Both the position numbers and the translations under genes were made by a program. Shown one piece after another: positions 17,508 through 25,769 of a stretch of 64,000 nt of DNA. The notes beneath the pieces were generated by a model. It was not told the origin of the DNA and did not search any database. It worked only from the letters and a program-made list of their open reading frames with translations. This DNA comes from Actinoalloteichus hymeniacidonis (GTDB lineage Bacteria; Actinomycetota; Actinomycetes; Mycobacteriales; Pseudonocardiaceae), in contig NZ_JACHIS010000001.1 in assembly GCF_014203365.1 (NCBI RefSeq), forward strand, positions 4,898,001-4,962,000, written 5' to 3'. How positions within the stretch are numbered: position 1 is the first letter of the stretch; each line of letters starts with the position of its first letter.

Positions 17508-20500
17508 GTGCGCTTCCGACTACTCGGCCCACTGGAGATCCGTGCAGGCGCCGAGTGGGTCAGCCCCGAGTCGCCCCAACAGCGGCTGACCCTCGCCGTC
17601 CTGCTGTTGAACGCACCCCACCCGATCTCCGAAGAGAAGCTCCTCGACGAGTTGTGGTCGGAGGTGCCGCCCGCCGACGGGGCGGCGGCGGTACGCAAGG
17701 ACGTCGAGGATGCCCTGCGATTCCTGGCCGATCACGGCGGGCCGCCGATCCTGCGTACCGCCGAGGGCTACCGGATCGATGTCGATCCGAAGGAGCTCGA
17801 CCTCACCGCGTTCAACGACTTCGTCGAGCAAGGTGCCGCGGCGATGCAGGACGGCCGCTTCCGGGAGGCGACCCGGCTGTTCGAGGCGGCACGCGGCTTG
17901 TGGCGGGACACCCCCTTCTCCGACGTCCCCGCAGCGCCGATCATCGTCGCCGAACGTCCGCGCATCGTGCTGACGATGCGCCGCTGCCAGTTCGGGATCA
18001 TCGATGCCCGGCTGGCCCTCGACGACCTCGCCGATCTACCCGGCGAGATCGAGGCCGAACTCGCACGACACCCGTTGAGCGAGGAACTGTGGATCCGCAA
18101 GGCGCTGGTCAGCAACCAGCTCGGCCGTCGGACCGAGGCGCTGGACGCCTTCCATCAGGCGCACGTCACGCTGGCCACCGAGCTGGGCATCGAACCGGGC
18201 GAGGAGCTGCGTCGCGCCAGGGTCGGGGTGCTGGAGGGTGAATCCCCTGCCGCGCTGCTGCGCATGTTGGGCATCGCGGTCCCGACCTCTGCGGTCAGCA
18301 CGCTGCCCACCACACCGAGGAAACCGGATTCCTCGCCTTCGGAGATCCCGCCGGTCTCCCCGTTCTTCGAGGGGCGTTCCGAGGAACTGACCGTGCTCGG
18401 CGACCTACTCGCCGCCGGGGATCCGCGCGCCAGTACCGCGGTGGCGATCACCGGGATGGCGGGCAGTGGGAAGACGACCCTGGCGGTGCGCGGCGCCAGA
18501 GCGGCCGCCGAGCAGTACCCCGACGGCCAGGTCTTCGTGCATCTTCGCGGCCACAACGGCGACGAACCGCTGAGTCCGCTCGCGGCGGTCAGCAAGATCC
18601 TGTATGCGCTGGGCATCCCCGGCAACGCCATTCCCACCGATCTCGACGAGGCCACGGCGCACTATCACGCGGTGGTGGCGGAACGCAGGCTGTTGATCCT
18701 CGCCGACGATGCACGGGCCGCCGATCAGGTGAATCCGCTGGTTCCGCAGCATCCCGGTTCTCGGCTCATCGTGACCGCCCGGAGCAGGCTCGATGGGTTG
18801 ACCGCGACCGGCGGGGTGCGCTCGCTGCCGTTGGATCCGCTGTCGGACGCCGCATCGCGGGCGCTGTTGACCGAGATCATCGGCACCGACTCGGTGGACC
18901 GTCCCGATCTGCTGCCCACCCTCGTGCAGTTGGGCGCGGGATTGCCGTTGTCGCTGCGCATTCTCGGTGCGCAGCTGCGCGACGATCCGTCCCAGCGGTT
19001 CGAGGAACTGACCCGCAGGCTGGGTTCCGGTGGGTTGCTGACGGCGTTGGAGATCCACGGCGAGCCTGCGAGCTCGGTGCGTACGGCGCTGGACCAGTCC
19101 TACGCGACGCTGTCCGAGGACACCCGGCTCGCGTTCCGCAGACTGAGCTGGTTGCCCGATCCGGTGGTCGATGCCAGGGCCACCGCCGTGGTGTTGGACT
19201 GCGACGTCGAGGCCGCCGATCGGCTGTTGAGCCGGCTCGCCGACGGACAACTCGTGCAGCAGCACTCGACCGGCCGCTTCCGGCTGCACGACGCGGTCCG
19301 GGTCTACGCCGAGGAACGCAGTCAGCAGGAGGACTCCCCCGACGAGCGGGCCACGGCCGTCCACCGGGTGCTGCGCTGGCATCTCGGGCGGGCGTGGGCC
19401 GCGATCGGCCGCGACCGGGCGTTCTGCCCCACCGGCATCGGCGAGGAGTTGGCCGAGTTCGACGAGAGCGTGTTCACCCTGCCCGCCGGCTGGACGATGC
19501 TGCGGTGGTGGGACATCGGGCGACCGGTGATCGCGGCGGCCGCAAGGTCGGCGATGCAACACGGCCTGCATCGCCTCTGCTGGATGCTCAGTTACTGCCT
19601 CACCACCTATCTGCAGCAACGACTCCGGCTCGCCGAATGGCAGGAGGCCTCCGCGCTGGGGACCTCGGCCGCCATGGCCGCCGATGACAACGAGGGCCGG
19701 GCCTGGCTGAAGAACGCCGAGGGCAAGCTGTTCGTGGAGCTCGGCAGGCTGCCCGAGGCCATCGACGCCATCGGCGAGAGCATCGCGACCTTCTGCAGGC
19801 TCGGTAACGCCGAGGCGGAGCTGATGGTGATGACCAATCTCGGTATCGCACGGTGCATGCACGGGGATCGCGAGCGCGGCGTCGAGCTGTTGGAACGTTC
19901 CGTGGCGCAGAGCCAACGGCTGGGTCTCACCGCTCGGCTGCATGTCGGGTTGAACAACCTGACGATGGCCTATCTCCAGGTGGGCCGCATCGACGATGCG
20001 ATCGCCTCGGGCAGGCGAAGCCTGGAGGTGCTGACGGGCCTGGACTATCCGCTGCTCAACGACGATCGGGGCCGGGCCCTGGACTCGTTGGGGCAGGCGT
20101 ATCGGCGGGCGGACCTGCTGCACAAGGCGGTGCAGGCGCATTCGGCGGCGCTGCGCGACTTCGAGATCGCCGACAATTCGGTCGACCGCATCGTCTGCCT
20201 CAACAACCTGGCGGAATGCCATCGGCTACTGGGTAATCGGGACAGCGCGATCGCCATGTTCTCGCTCGCGCTGGATTACCAACGCATCGCCGAGGACTCC
20301 TGGAGCATCCTCGCCGGGCTGGGCAGGCTGGGTGTCGAGCTGATCGATGCGGGCCGGGCCTCGGAGGCCAGGAAGCCGTTGTCCGAGGCCGTCGCGCTGT
20401 TGCGTGATCTCGATGCCGCCCGTTCCGAGGAGCTCGCCGAGTTGCTGGACTCGTCCGAGCTCGCCGATCGGGCGGGCGCCCTCAGCGCGTTGTTCGCGGC

Positions 20501-20573
20501 GGCCCAGCGGACCGATCACCAGCAGAACGATCCCCAGCAGAACGATCGGCGGCCCGCTGCGCCTTCCGAGTGA
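17508..20573 (+). CDS. AfsR/SARP-type regulator with NB-ARC and TPR domains
   Basis: A 1021-residue transcription factor. Order: OmpR-like winged helix (1-90, starting MRFRLLGPLEIRAG), bacterial transcriptional activation domain (100-245), Ser/Pro-rich linker (260-285), NB-ARC ATPase with P-loop GMAGSGKTT (316-324) and LILADDA, then helical repeats of TPR type (about 700-990). The tail is low-complexity Asn/Gln/Asp. The GTG start is preceded by AAGGA. AfsR homologues control secondary metabolism and are usually ATP-gated. Here the gene sits inside an MGLP-like cluster, and its 3' end overlaps the convergent acyltransferase gene by 92 bases. Its target is unknown. Confidence 0.93.
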   Translation: MRFRLLGPLEIRAGAEWVSPESPQQRLTLAVLLLNAPHPISEEKLLDELWSEVPPADGAAAVRKDVEDALRFLADHGGPPILRTAEGYRIDVDPKELDLTAFNDFVEQGAAAMQDGRFREATRLFEAARGLWRDTPFSDVPAAPIIVAERPRIVLTMRRCQFGIIDARLALDDLADLPGEIEAELARHPLSEELWIRKALVSNQLGRRTEALDAFHQAHVTLATELGIEPGEELRRARVGVLEGESPAALLRMLGIAVPTSAVSTLPTTPRKPDSSPSEIPPVSPFFEGRSEELTVLGDLLAAGDPRASTAVAITGMAGSGKTTLAVRGARAAAEQYPDGQVFVHLRGHNGDEPLSPLAAVSKILYALGIPGNAIPTDLDEATAHYHAVVAERRLLILADDARAADQVNPLVPQHPGSRLIVTARSRLDGLTATGGVRSLPLDPLSDAASRALLTEIIGTDSVDRPDLLPTLVQLGAGLPLSLRILGAQLRDDPSQRFEELTRRLGSGGLLTALEIHGEPASSVRTALDQSYATLSEDTRLAFRRLSWLPDPVVDARATAVVLDCDVEAADRLLSRLADGQLVQQHSTGRFRLHDAVRVYAEERSQQEDSPDERATAVHRVLRWHLGRAWAAIGRDRAFCPTGIGEELAEFDESVFTLPAGWTMLRWWDIGRPVIAAAARSAMQHGLHRLCWMLSYCLTTYLQQRLRLAEWQEASALGTSAAMAADDNEGRAWLKNAEGKLFVELGRLPEAIDAIGESIATFCRLGNAEAELMVMTNLGIARCMHGDRERGVELLERSVAQSQRLGLTARLHVGLNNLTMAYLQVGRIDDAIASGRRSLEVLTGLDYPLLNDDRGRALDSLGQAYRRADLLHKAVQAHSAALRDFEIADNSVDRIVCLNNLAECHRLLGNRDSAIAMFSLALDYQRIAEDSWSILAGLGRLGVELIDAGRASEARKPLSEAVALLRDLDAARSEELAELLDSSELADRAGALSALFAAAQRTDHQQNDPQQNDRRPAAPSE

Positions 20574-21270
20574 TGTCGGCCAGGGCGGCGGCCCGAAGCT
20601 CGCGGGCCTCGGTGTTGGCGACGTAGTCGGCGTGTCGGTCCCGGACGACTCTGGCGGGTGCCCCGACCGCGATGGCGTAGTCGGGGATGTCGCCTCGTGC
20701 CACGGCGTGCGCCCCCAGCACCACGCCTCGGCCGATCCGGCTGCCGCGCAGAACGCTCACCTTGGTGCCCAGCCAGCAGTCCGGCCCGATGCGCACCGGC
20801 GTCTTGACGATGCCCTGGTCCTTGATCGGTCGATTCACGTCCTCGACGACATGGTCGAAGTCGCAGATGTAGACCCAGTCGGCGATGAGGGCGGCGCCGC
20901 CGATCTCGACGTCGAGATAGCAGTTCACCGTGTTCTGCCTGCCGAGGACGGCCTTGTCGCCGATTCGCAGCGAACCCTCATGGCAGCGGATGGCATTGCC
21001 GTCGCCGATGTGCACCCAGCGGCCGATCTCCAGCCTGCCCAGCCCCGGGTCGCAGTCGATCTCGACGTTGCGGCCGAGGAAGACCATGCCGCGCAGGATG
21101 ATGTGTGGTCGAGTCAGCCGCAGCTTCAGCAGCCGCCAGTACCGCAGCAGATACCACGGGGTGAAGGCGCGGTTCCGCCAGACCCAGCGCAGCGATTCCC
21201 TGGTCAGGAAACGGGCCTGTCGGGGGTCCGGGCGTAGCAGGGACCGCAGGCCGATCAACAGATCCGACAT
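20482..21270 (-). CDS. Hexapeptide-repeat (left-handed beta-helix) acyltransferase, Rv3034c-like
   Basis: About 262 residues from the ATG at 21270 (MSDLLIGLRSLL). The central part shows the imperfect [LIV]-G-x4 repeats of left-handed beta-helix acyltransferases: RLEIGRWVHIGDG, SLRIGDKAVLG, VEIGGAALIADWVYI, VRIGPDCWLGTKVSVL, SRIGRGVVLGAHAV, ending in IAVGAPARVVRDR. The helix is preceded by a basic segment and followed by a charged tail with a thrice-repeated DRSAG motif. The mycobacterial MGLP locus carries a similar transferase (recalled as Rv3034c), so acylation of the methylated glucan is a reasonable guess. Its last 92 bases are antisense to the end of the AfsR-type gene. Confidence 0.88.
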   Translation of the reverse strand: MSDLLIGLRSLLRPDPRQARFLTRESLRWVWRNRAFTPWYLLRYWRLLKLRLTRPHIILRGMVFLGRNVEIDCDPGLGRLEIGRWVHIGDGNAIRCHEGSLRIGDKAVLGRQNTVNCYLDVEIGGAALIADWVYICDFDHVVEDVNRPIKDQGIVKTPVRIGPDCWLGTKVSVLRGSRIGRGVVLGAHAVARGDIPDYAIAVGAPARVVRDRHADYVANTEARELRAAALADITRKAQRAADRSAGDRSAGDRSAGPPRTTR

Positions 21271-21402
21271 ACCGCTCACCGGTCCAGAAGCTAGCAGCCC
21301 CGCCGCCGTCCGCCGACGGCCTCCGCTGCCGAGTCGGTGGCAACCGGACACCGAGGGGGCGGCGGCCGCGCCGAACCGAGAGCACCGTGGGTGGATCCTC
21401 CT

Positions 21403-21445
21403 CACTTAGCCATAAGTGGAATGACCCGTCCGGTTAGCCGGTTAG
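21403..21445. promoter_or_regulatory. Inverted repeat plus tandem repeat upstream of the Ddn-like gene
   Basis: Arms CACTTA (21403-21408) and TAAGTG (21413-21418) around GCCA, followed by a direct tandem repeat CCGGTTAG-CCGGTTAG (21430-21445). It lies between the divergent acyltransferase and Ddn-like genes, within 85 bases of the latter's start, so it is a candidate control region. No regulator is assigned. Confidence 0.35.
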
Positions 21446-21485
21446 GCTTTCCGGCAGGGCATTTCGCCGTGACGCAGGAGGATTC

Positions 21486-21836
21486 GTGGGATACCGGGGA
21501 CCGTTGCCGAAGAAGTTCATCGGACGGTACAACGCATTCATGCTCTCGCTACGCGACTCGCCTCGGTGGGGTGATCACATCAGCGGGTGGCTCACGACCG
21601 TGACCTACACGGGACGACGCACGGGTCGCACGATCAGCCTTCCCGTTGCCTACCGCCGCAACGGCGACCGCGTCACCATCGACGTGAAACTTCCCGACGC
21701 CAAGAAATGGTGGCGCAACTTCACCGGGGAAGGCGCACCGCTCACGCTGAACCTGGACGGCGTCGACCGCACCGGCCATGCCATCGCCCGACGCGACGAC
21801 CGGCAACGGGTCTATCTGGCTGTCGAGCTGAGCTGA
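21486..21836 (+). CDS. Deazaflavin (F420)-dependent nitroreductase family protein (Ddn-like)
   Basis: A 116-residue split-barrel protein. The motif TVTYTGRRTGRTISLPVAYRRNGDRV and the following DAKKWWRNF match the DUF385/Ddn family, whose members use reduced F420 to reduce quinones or nitro compounds. The GTG start at 21486 follows a near-ideal AGGAGG ribosome site. It is shorter than Ddn itself at the N-terminus, so it may be soluble rather than membrane-anchored. The natural substrate is unknown. Confidence 0.82.
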   Translation: MGYRGPLPKKFIGRYNAFMLSLRDSPRWGDHISGWLTTVTYTGRRTGRTISLPVAYRRNGDRVTIDVKLPDAKKWWRNFTGEGAPLTLNLDGVDRTGHAIARRDDRQRVYLAVELS

Positions 21837-21900
21837 GGTCTCCGGCGCGGTCCGGGCCGTCGGTCACCGCAGTGCCCGACGGCCCGGCCGAGCAGTCCAC

Positions 21901-22923
21901 CTACTCGGGATCGCGCCGTGCGGCCTTCCGACCGGTCACCAGGACGTTGTAGAAGAGATCCCTCGGCAACCAGTTCCGCAGATGCGAGTCCAACCAGGAC
22001 AGTCGCAGCCAGCTGCGATAGGCGAACATCGCCCAGCCGAAGCCCAGCTTCTCGCGGGGTACCGCCGCCTCGAAGGTGCGTACCGGCCACCCCAGCAGGG
22101 CGGCGGTGAACTCCTCGGTCCTGGCGTGCACGCGCACCGCGCCCGCCGCCCGCGCGGTGCGTTCCAGCTCCGAGGGCACGAAGGTGTGCAGATCGACGAC
22201 GGCCTCCAGCGCCGCGGCCCGCGAGGACTCGTCGAGTTCCTGCTGCGGTCGCCGCCAGGAGGACAACGCGGGCAGGCGGGTGATCCTGGTGGTCAGCCAC
22301 CAGGTGGCCCGGCCGAGTCTGCGCGCGTAGAAGTCCCCGACCCGGGTCGGGTCGCCCGCGAAGACGAATCGGCCGCCGGGCTTGAGGACTCGCAGCACCT
22401 CGCGCATCGCGGCCTCGACATCCGGGATGTGGTGCAGCACGGCATGCCCGACGACGAGGTCGAAGGAGTCGTCCGGGTAGGGGATGCGCTCGGCATCGCC
22501 GACCCGGCCGTCCACGTCCAGCCCGAGGTTCTCGGCGTTGCGCAGGGCGACCTGCACCATCCCTGGCGACAGGTCGGTCACCGACCCTTTCTTCGCGATG
22601 CCGCCCTGCATCAGGTTGAGCAGGAAGAAACCCGTGCCGCAGCCCAGTTCCAGGGCTCGCTCGAACGGCTTCGCAGGCACGCCCGCCGCGTAGTGGAACC
22701 GGCCGACGGCGTAGTCGACGCAGCGATCGTCGTAGGAGATCGACCACTTCTCGTCGTAGGTGTCGGCCTCCCAGTCGTGGTAGAGGACGTTGGCCAGCTT
22801 CGGGTCATCGTAGGCGGCGCGCACCTCGGCCTCGGTGGCACGCGGGTTGGGTGCCGCATCCGGCGCCGGGTCGGTCACGCTGCCGCGTTCGTCGGTCCGC
22901 TGGTCGGTCGGGGTCTCGCTCAT
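21901..22923 (-). CDS. SAM-dependent methyltransferase (Rv3038c-like)
   Basis: A 340-residue class I methyltransferase. The SAM motif ALELGCGTGFF lies at 90-100, followed by DLSPGMVQVALRNA, VVGHAVLHHIPD and VLRVLKPGGRFVFAGDP. The C-terminal 130 residues are an extra helical domain. The start ATG at 22923 is one base after the enoyl-CoA hydratase stop, so the two are an operon. The same pair is recalled next to each other in M. tuberculosis (Rv3038c-Rv3039c). Substrate unknown. Confidence 0.88.
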   Translation of the reverse strand: MSETPTDQRTDERGSVTDPAPDAAPNPRATEAEVRAAYDDPKLANVLYHDWEADTYDEKWSISYDDRCVDYAVGRFHYAAGVPAKPFERALELGCGTGFFLLNLMQGGIAKKGSVTDLSPGMVQVALRNAENLGLDVDGRVGDAERIPYPDDSFDLVVGHAVLHHIPDVEAAMREVLRVLKPGGRFVFAGDPTRVGDFYARRLGRATWWLTTRITRLPALSSWRRPQQELDESSRAAALEAVVDLHTFVPSELERTARAAGAVRVHARTEEFTAALLGWPVRTFEAAVPREKLGFGWAMFAYRSWLRLSWLDSHLRNWLPRDLFYNVLVTGRKAARRDPE

Positions 22924-22924
22924 C

Positions 22925-23704
22925 TCACCGGCCCTCGAATTTCGCCTTGCCGGGACCGTTCTCGATGAACGATCGCATGCCGGTCTTCTGGTCCTCGGTG
23001 GCGAACATCGCCGCGAAGAGCCTGCTCTCCAGGGCCAAGCCGCTGACGAGGTCGACCTCGAGTCCGGTGTCGATCGCGGTCTTGGCCGCGGCGATGGCCT
23101 GTGCGGCGCCCTCGGTGAACCGGCCCGCCCAGCGCAGCGCGGCCGCGAGGACGTCGTCGGGGGCGACGACCTCGTCGACGATGCCCAGGCTCGCCGCCTC
23201 GTCGGCCTCGACGAACCGGCCGGTGAAGATGACGTCCTTGGCTTTGGCCGGCCCGATCAGTCTGGCCAGCCGCTGGGTTCCGCCCGCGCCGGGCAGCACT
23301 CCGAGCAGCACCTCGGGTTGGCCGACCTTGACGTTGTCCCCGGCGATGCGTCGGTCCGCGCACAACGCCAGTTCCAGACCGCCGCCGAGGGCGTATCCGG
23401 TGACGGCGGCGACGACGGGCTTGGGGATCTCGGCGACCGCCCGGAACGCGGTGGACAGCTGCGGGGCGCGCTGGGCCATCTGCGCGTAGGTCCGCTCGGC
23501 CATCTCCTTGATGTCGGCGCCCGCCGCGAAGACCTTCGGGCCGCCGTAGATCACCACGGACCGCACGTCGTCGCGGGTGCTCGCCTCGATGGCCGCGGCC
23601 CGGATCTCTTCCTGCATCTGGATGTTCAGAGCGTTCATCGGTGGGCGATCCAGCCGGATCGTGCCGATGCCCGCTTCCACTTCCAGTCTGACGAATTCGC
23701 CCAC
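22925..23704 (-). CDS. Enoyl-CoA hydratase/isomerase (EchA17-like)
   Basis: A 259-residue crotonase-fold enzyme of beta-oxidation. The oxyanion-hole region FAAGADIKEM (59-68) and both catalytic-type glutamates are present: E111 in GGGLELAL and E131 in GQPEVLLGVLPGAGG. It should thus hydrate enoyl-CoA. The GTG at 23704 is chosen because AGGAGG precedes it by about 10 bases; the longer frame to 23737 would add 11 non-family residues. It heads an operon with the methyltransferase. Confidence 0.92.
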   Translation of the reverse strand: MGEFVRLEVEAGIGTIRLDRPPMNALNIQMQEEIRAAAIEASTRDDVRSVVIYGGPKVFAAGADIKEMAERTYAQMAQRAPQLSTAFRAVAEIPKPVVAAVTGYALGGGLELALCADRRIAGDNVKVGQPEVLLGVLPGAGGTQRLARLIGPAKAKDVIFTGRFVEADEAASLGIVDEVVAPDDVLAAALRWAGRFTEGAAQAIAAAKTAIDTGLEVDLVSGLALESRLFAAMFATEDQKTGMRSFIENGPGKAKFEGR

Positions 23705-23818
23705 GCCCAGCGTCCTCCTCGACGTCCACCGCGACACCGCGACGGGTGTCGCCCGAGCAGCCGAAGATCGACCGCCCCGCCACGGCAGGTTACCGCGCGG
23801 TAGACCCGATCAACGCCC

Positions 23819-24622
23819 TCAGTCGGTCGGCCTGCGGCGAGCGAAGAATCGGTCGCCGGACTGTTCCAGCACGAGGTCCTGGGCGAAGGTCGCCGACAGG
23901 TTCTCCTCGGTGATCACGTCGGCCAACAGGCCCTGCGCGACCACACCGCCCTCCCGCAGCAGCAGCGCGTGCGTGAAGCCCGGCGGGATCTCCTCGACGT
24001 GGTGGGTCACCAGAACCAGCGCGGGCGCATCGGGATCCGAGGCCAGCTCGGTCAACCGCGCGACCAGGTCCTCGCGTCCACCGAGGTCGAGTCCGGCGGC
24101 GGGCTCGTCGAGCAGCAACAGCTCGGGGTCGGTCATCAGGGCCCTGGCGATCAGGGTCCGCTTGCGCTCGCCCTCGGACAGGGTGCCGAAGCGCCGCTCG
24201 GCCAACGCCGCCATGCCCAACGCGGCGAGCAGTTCGTTCGCGCGGTCCAGGTCCATCGGGTCGTAGTCCTCGCGCCACCGGCCCAGCACGGCGTAGCCCG
24301 CACTGACGACGACATCGCGGACCAGCTCGTCGGCCGGGATCCGGGCGGCCTGCGCCGCCGAGCACAGGCCGATCCTCGGCCGCAGCTCGAAGACGTCCAC
24401 CCCACCGATGCGGTCGCCGAGCAGGTGGACCGTGCCGTCGCTGGGGTGCAGCTCGGCACCGGCCAGGCGCAGCATCGTGGTCTTGCCTGCCCCGTTGGGC
24501 CCCAAGATCACCCAGCGTTCGTCGACTTCCACCCGCCAGTCGATGTCGTGGACGAGAGCGGTCGGTCCGCGCCGGACCCCGACCCCGTCCATGCGGATCA
24601 CCAGGTCAGTGGTGTCCGCCAT
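23819..24622 (-). CDS. ABC transporter-type ATP-binding protein (Rv3041c-like)
   Basis: About 267 residues with Walker A GPNGAGKTT (41-49), signature LSEGERKR, Walker B LLLLDEPAAGLD and the switch histidine in VTHHVEE. No membrane permease gene is adjacent, so it may act alone or with a distant permease. Start uncertain: ATG 24622 is used, but GTG 24682 upstream would give 287 residues. A homologue directly precedes serB2 in mycobacteria (recalled), whereas here serB is 32 kb away. Confidence 0.88.
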   Translation of the reverse strand: MADTTDLVIRMDGVGVRRGPTALVHDIDWRVEVDERWVILGPNGAGKTTMLRLAGAELHPSDGTVHLLGDRIGGVDVFELRPRIGLCSAAQAARIPADELVRDVVVSAGYAVLGRWREDYDPMDLDRANELLAALGMAALAERRFGTLSEGERKRTLIARALMTDPELLLLDEPAAGLDLGGREDLVARLTELASDPDAPALVLVTHHVEEIPPGFTHALLLREGGVVAQGLLADVITEENLSATFAQDLVLEQSGDRFFARRRPTD

Positions 24623-24839
24623 CTCGTGGCCGCCGCTGTGCGGCCGTCCGTCTGTCGTGCCCTGCAAGCCCCGGTCGGTCACCCGGCCATTCTGACCGTT
24701 GGAGCCCGCTCGCCCCGCACCGGGCGGCGTTTCGCGCGCCGCTTTCGGTGTTCTTTCGCAGAACAAGCATCCGTTGACACCGACGGTTGTCTAGTCTCCA
24801 GTTGATTCGAGGCCACACCAGCAGAAAGAAGGGGGCGGG

Positions 24840-25391
24840 ATGAGCGATCAAACCGACCGACGAGCCGCACTGGAAGCACGCAATGCGGCGATGCGTGAGC
24901 AGGTCGCCAACCTGACCACCCAGTTCCACCAGCAGATGGCCGACTTGAAGGACGCCCAGGCCAACGCGATGGCGGTGACCGGGCAGGCCACCTCCGCCGA
25001 CGGTCTGGTCACGGTGGTCGTCGATGCGGCGGGCACCATCATGCGTCTCGACTTCGCGCCGACCGCGTTCAATCGCAGCACCCCGGAGAAGCTGTCCCGC
25101 ACCGTCGTGGAGACCGTCGCCAAGGCGACCGCACAGGCGAAGACCCAGGTGAACACGGCACTGGCGCCCACGCAGCAGGGCATGGACATGGACCTCGGCG
25201 ACCTGGTCGCGGGCGCACCCGGACTGCGGGATCTGTTGCCCTCGCTGCCGAAGCCCCCGGTCGTTCCCGAGACGGGACCGCCGCACGCCGCCCCGCCGCC
25301 TGCCGCGCCGCCCGCCGCACCGCCGCGCAGGCCTCGGCCGTCGTCGGACGACGACGACGAGGACTTCGGCAACAACTCGTTCCTGCGTTGA
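24840..25391 (+). CDS. YbaB/EbfC-family protein
   Basis: A 183-residue protein. The N-terminal part is helical (AALEARNAAMREQVANLTTQFHQQM), followed by the YbaB-like beta region (TSADGLVTVVVDAAGTIMRLDFAP) and a helix. The C-terminal 50 residues are Pro/Ala-rich and end in an acidic DDDDED run. YbaB proteins bind DNA as dimers, but actinobacterial versions encoded beside WXG100 genes form a distinct group of unknown role. It is first gene of a plus-strand operon with the WXG100 and CpnT-N-like genes. Confidence 0.78.
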   Translation: MSDQTDRRAALEARNAAMREQVANLTTQFHQQMADLKDAQANAMAVTGQATSADGLVTVVVDAAGTIMRLDFAPTAFNRSTPEKLSRTVVETVAKATAQAKTQVNTALAPTQQGMDMDLGDLVAGAPGLRDLLPSLPKPPVVPETGPPHAAPPPAAPPAAPPRRPRPSSDDDDEDFGNNSFLR

Positions 25392-25445
25392 TTCCGTGAG
25401 AGTCACCGACCCCGTTGCGCACTACTTCCACGGAGGAGATTCGTC

Positions 25446-25760
25446 ATGAGCGACAACATGGAGGTCGACCCGCCTGCGCTGCGTGCGGCATCACCCCAGT
25501 TCGATGCGGCCGCCGACACCCTCGAGAGTGCGGGCACCGCCATCGACGGCGTGGTCTCGTCGGAGGGTGACTGCTGGGGCGCCGACGAGTCCGGCCAGAC
25601 CTTCGCCAACGACTACCTGCCCGCCGCGCAGTCCGCCCAGGACAACATCAGCGCGTTGGTCGAGGCGCTGCGCGGTGTCCGCGTGCAGCTCGATGCCTCC
25701 GCCGACACCTGGGAATCGATCGACCAGGACGCGGCCGACGGCTTCGGCCAGATGGTGTGA
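25446..25760 (+). CDS. WXG100-family protein (ESX/type VII substrate-like)
   Basis: A 104-residue all-helical protein. The turn WGADESGQTF provides the W-x-G motif between two amphipathic helices, the signature of EsxA/EsxB-like dimers exported by type VII secretion. Its ATG follows a GGAGGA ribosome site. It lies between the YbaB-like and CpnT-N-like genes, so the likely partner is the WXG-like N-terminus of the next protein. No ESX secretion gene is in the window, so export would depend on a distant system. Confidence 0.82.
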   Translation: MSDNMEVDPPALRAASPQFDAAADTLESAGTAIDGVVSSEGDCWGADESGQTFANDYLPAAQSAQDNISALVEALRGVRVQLDASADTWESIDQDAADGFGQMV

Positions 25761-25769
25761 GGAACTGAC

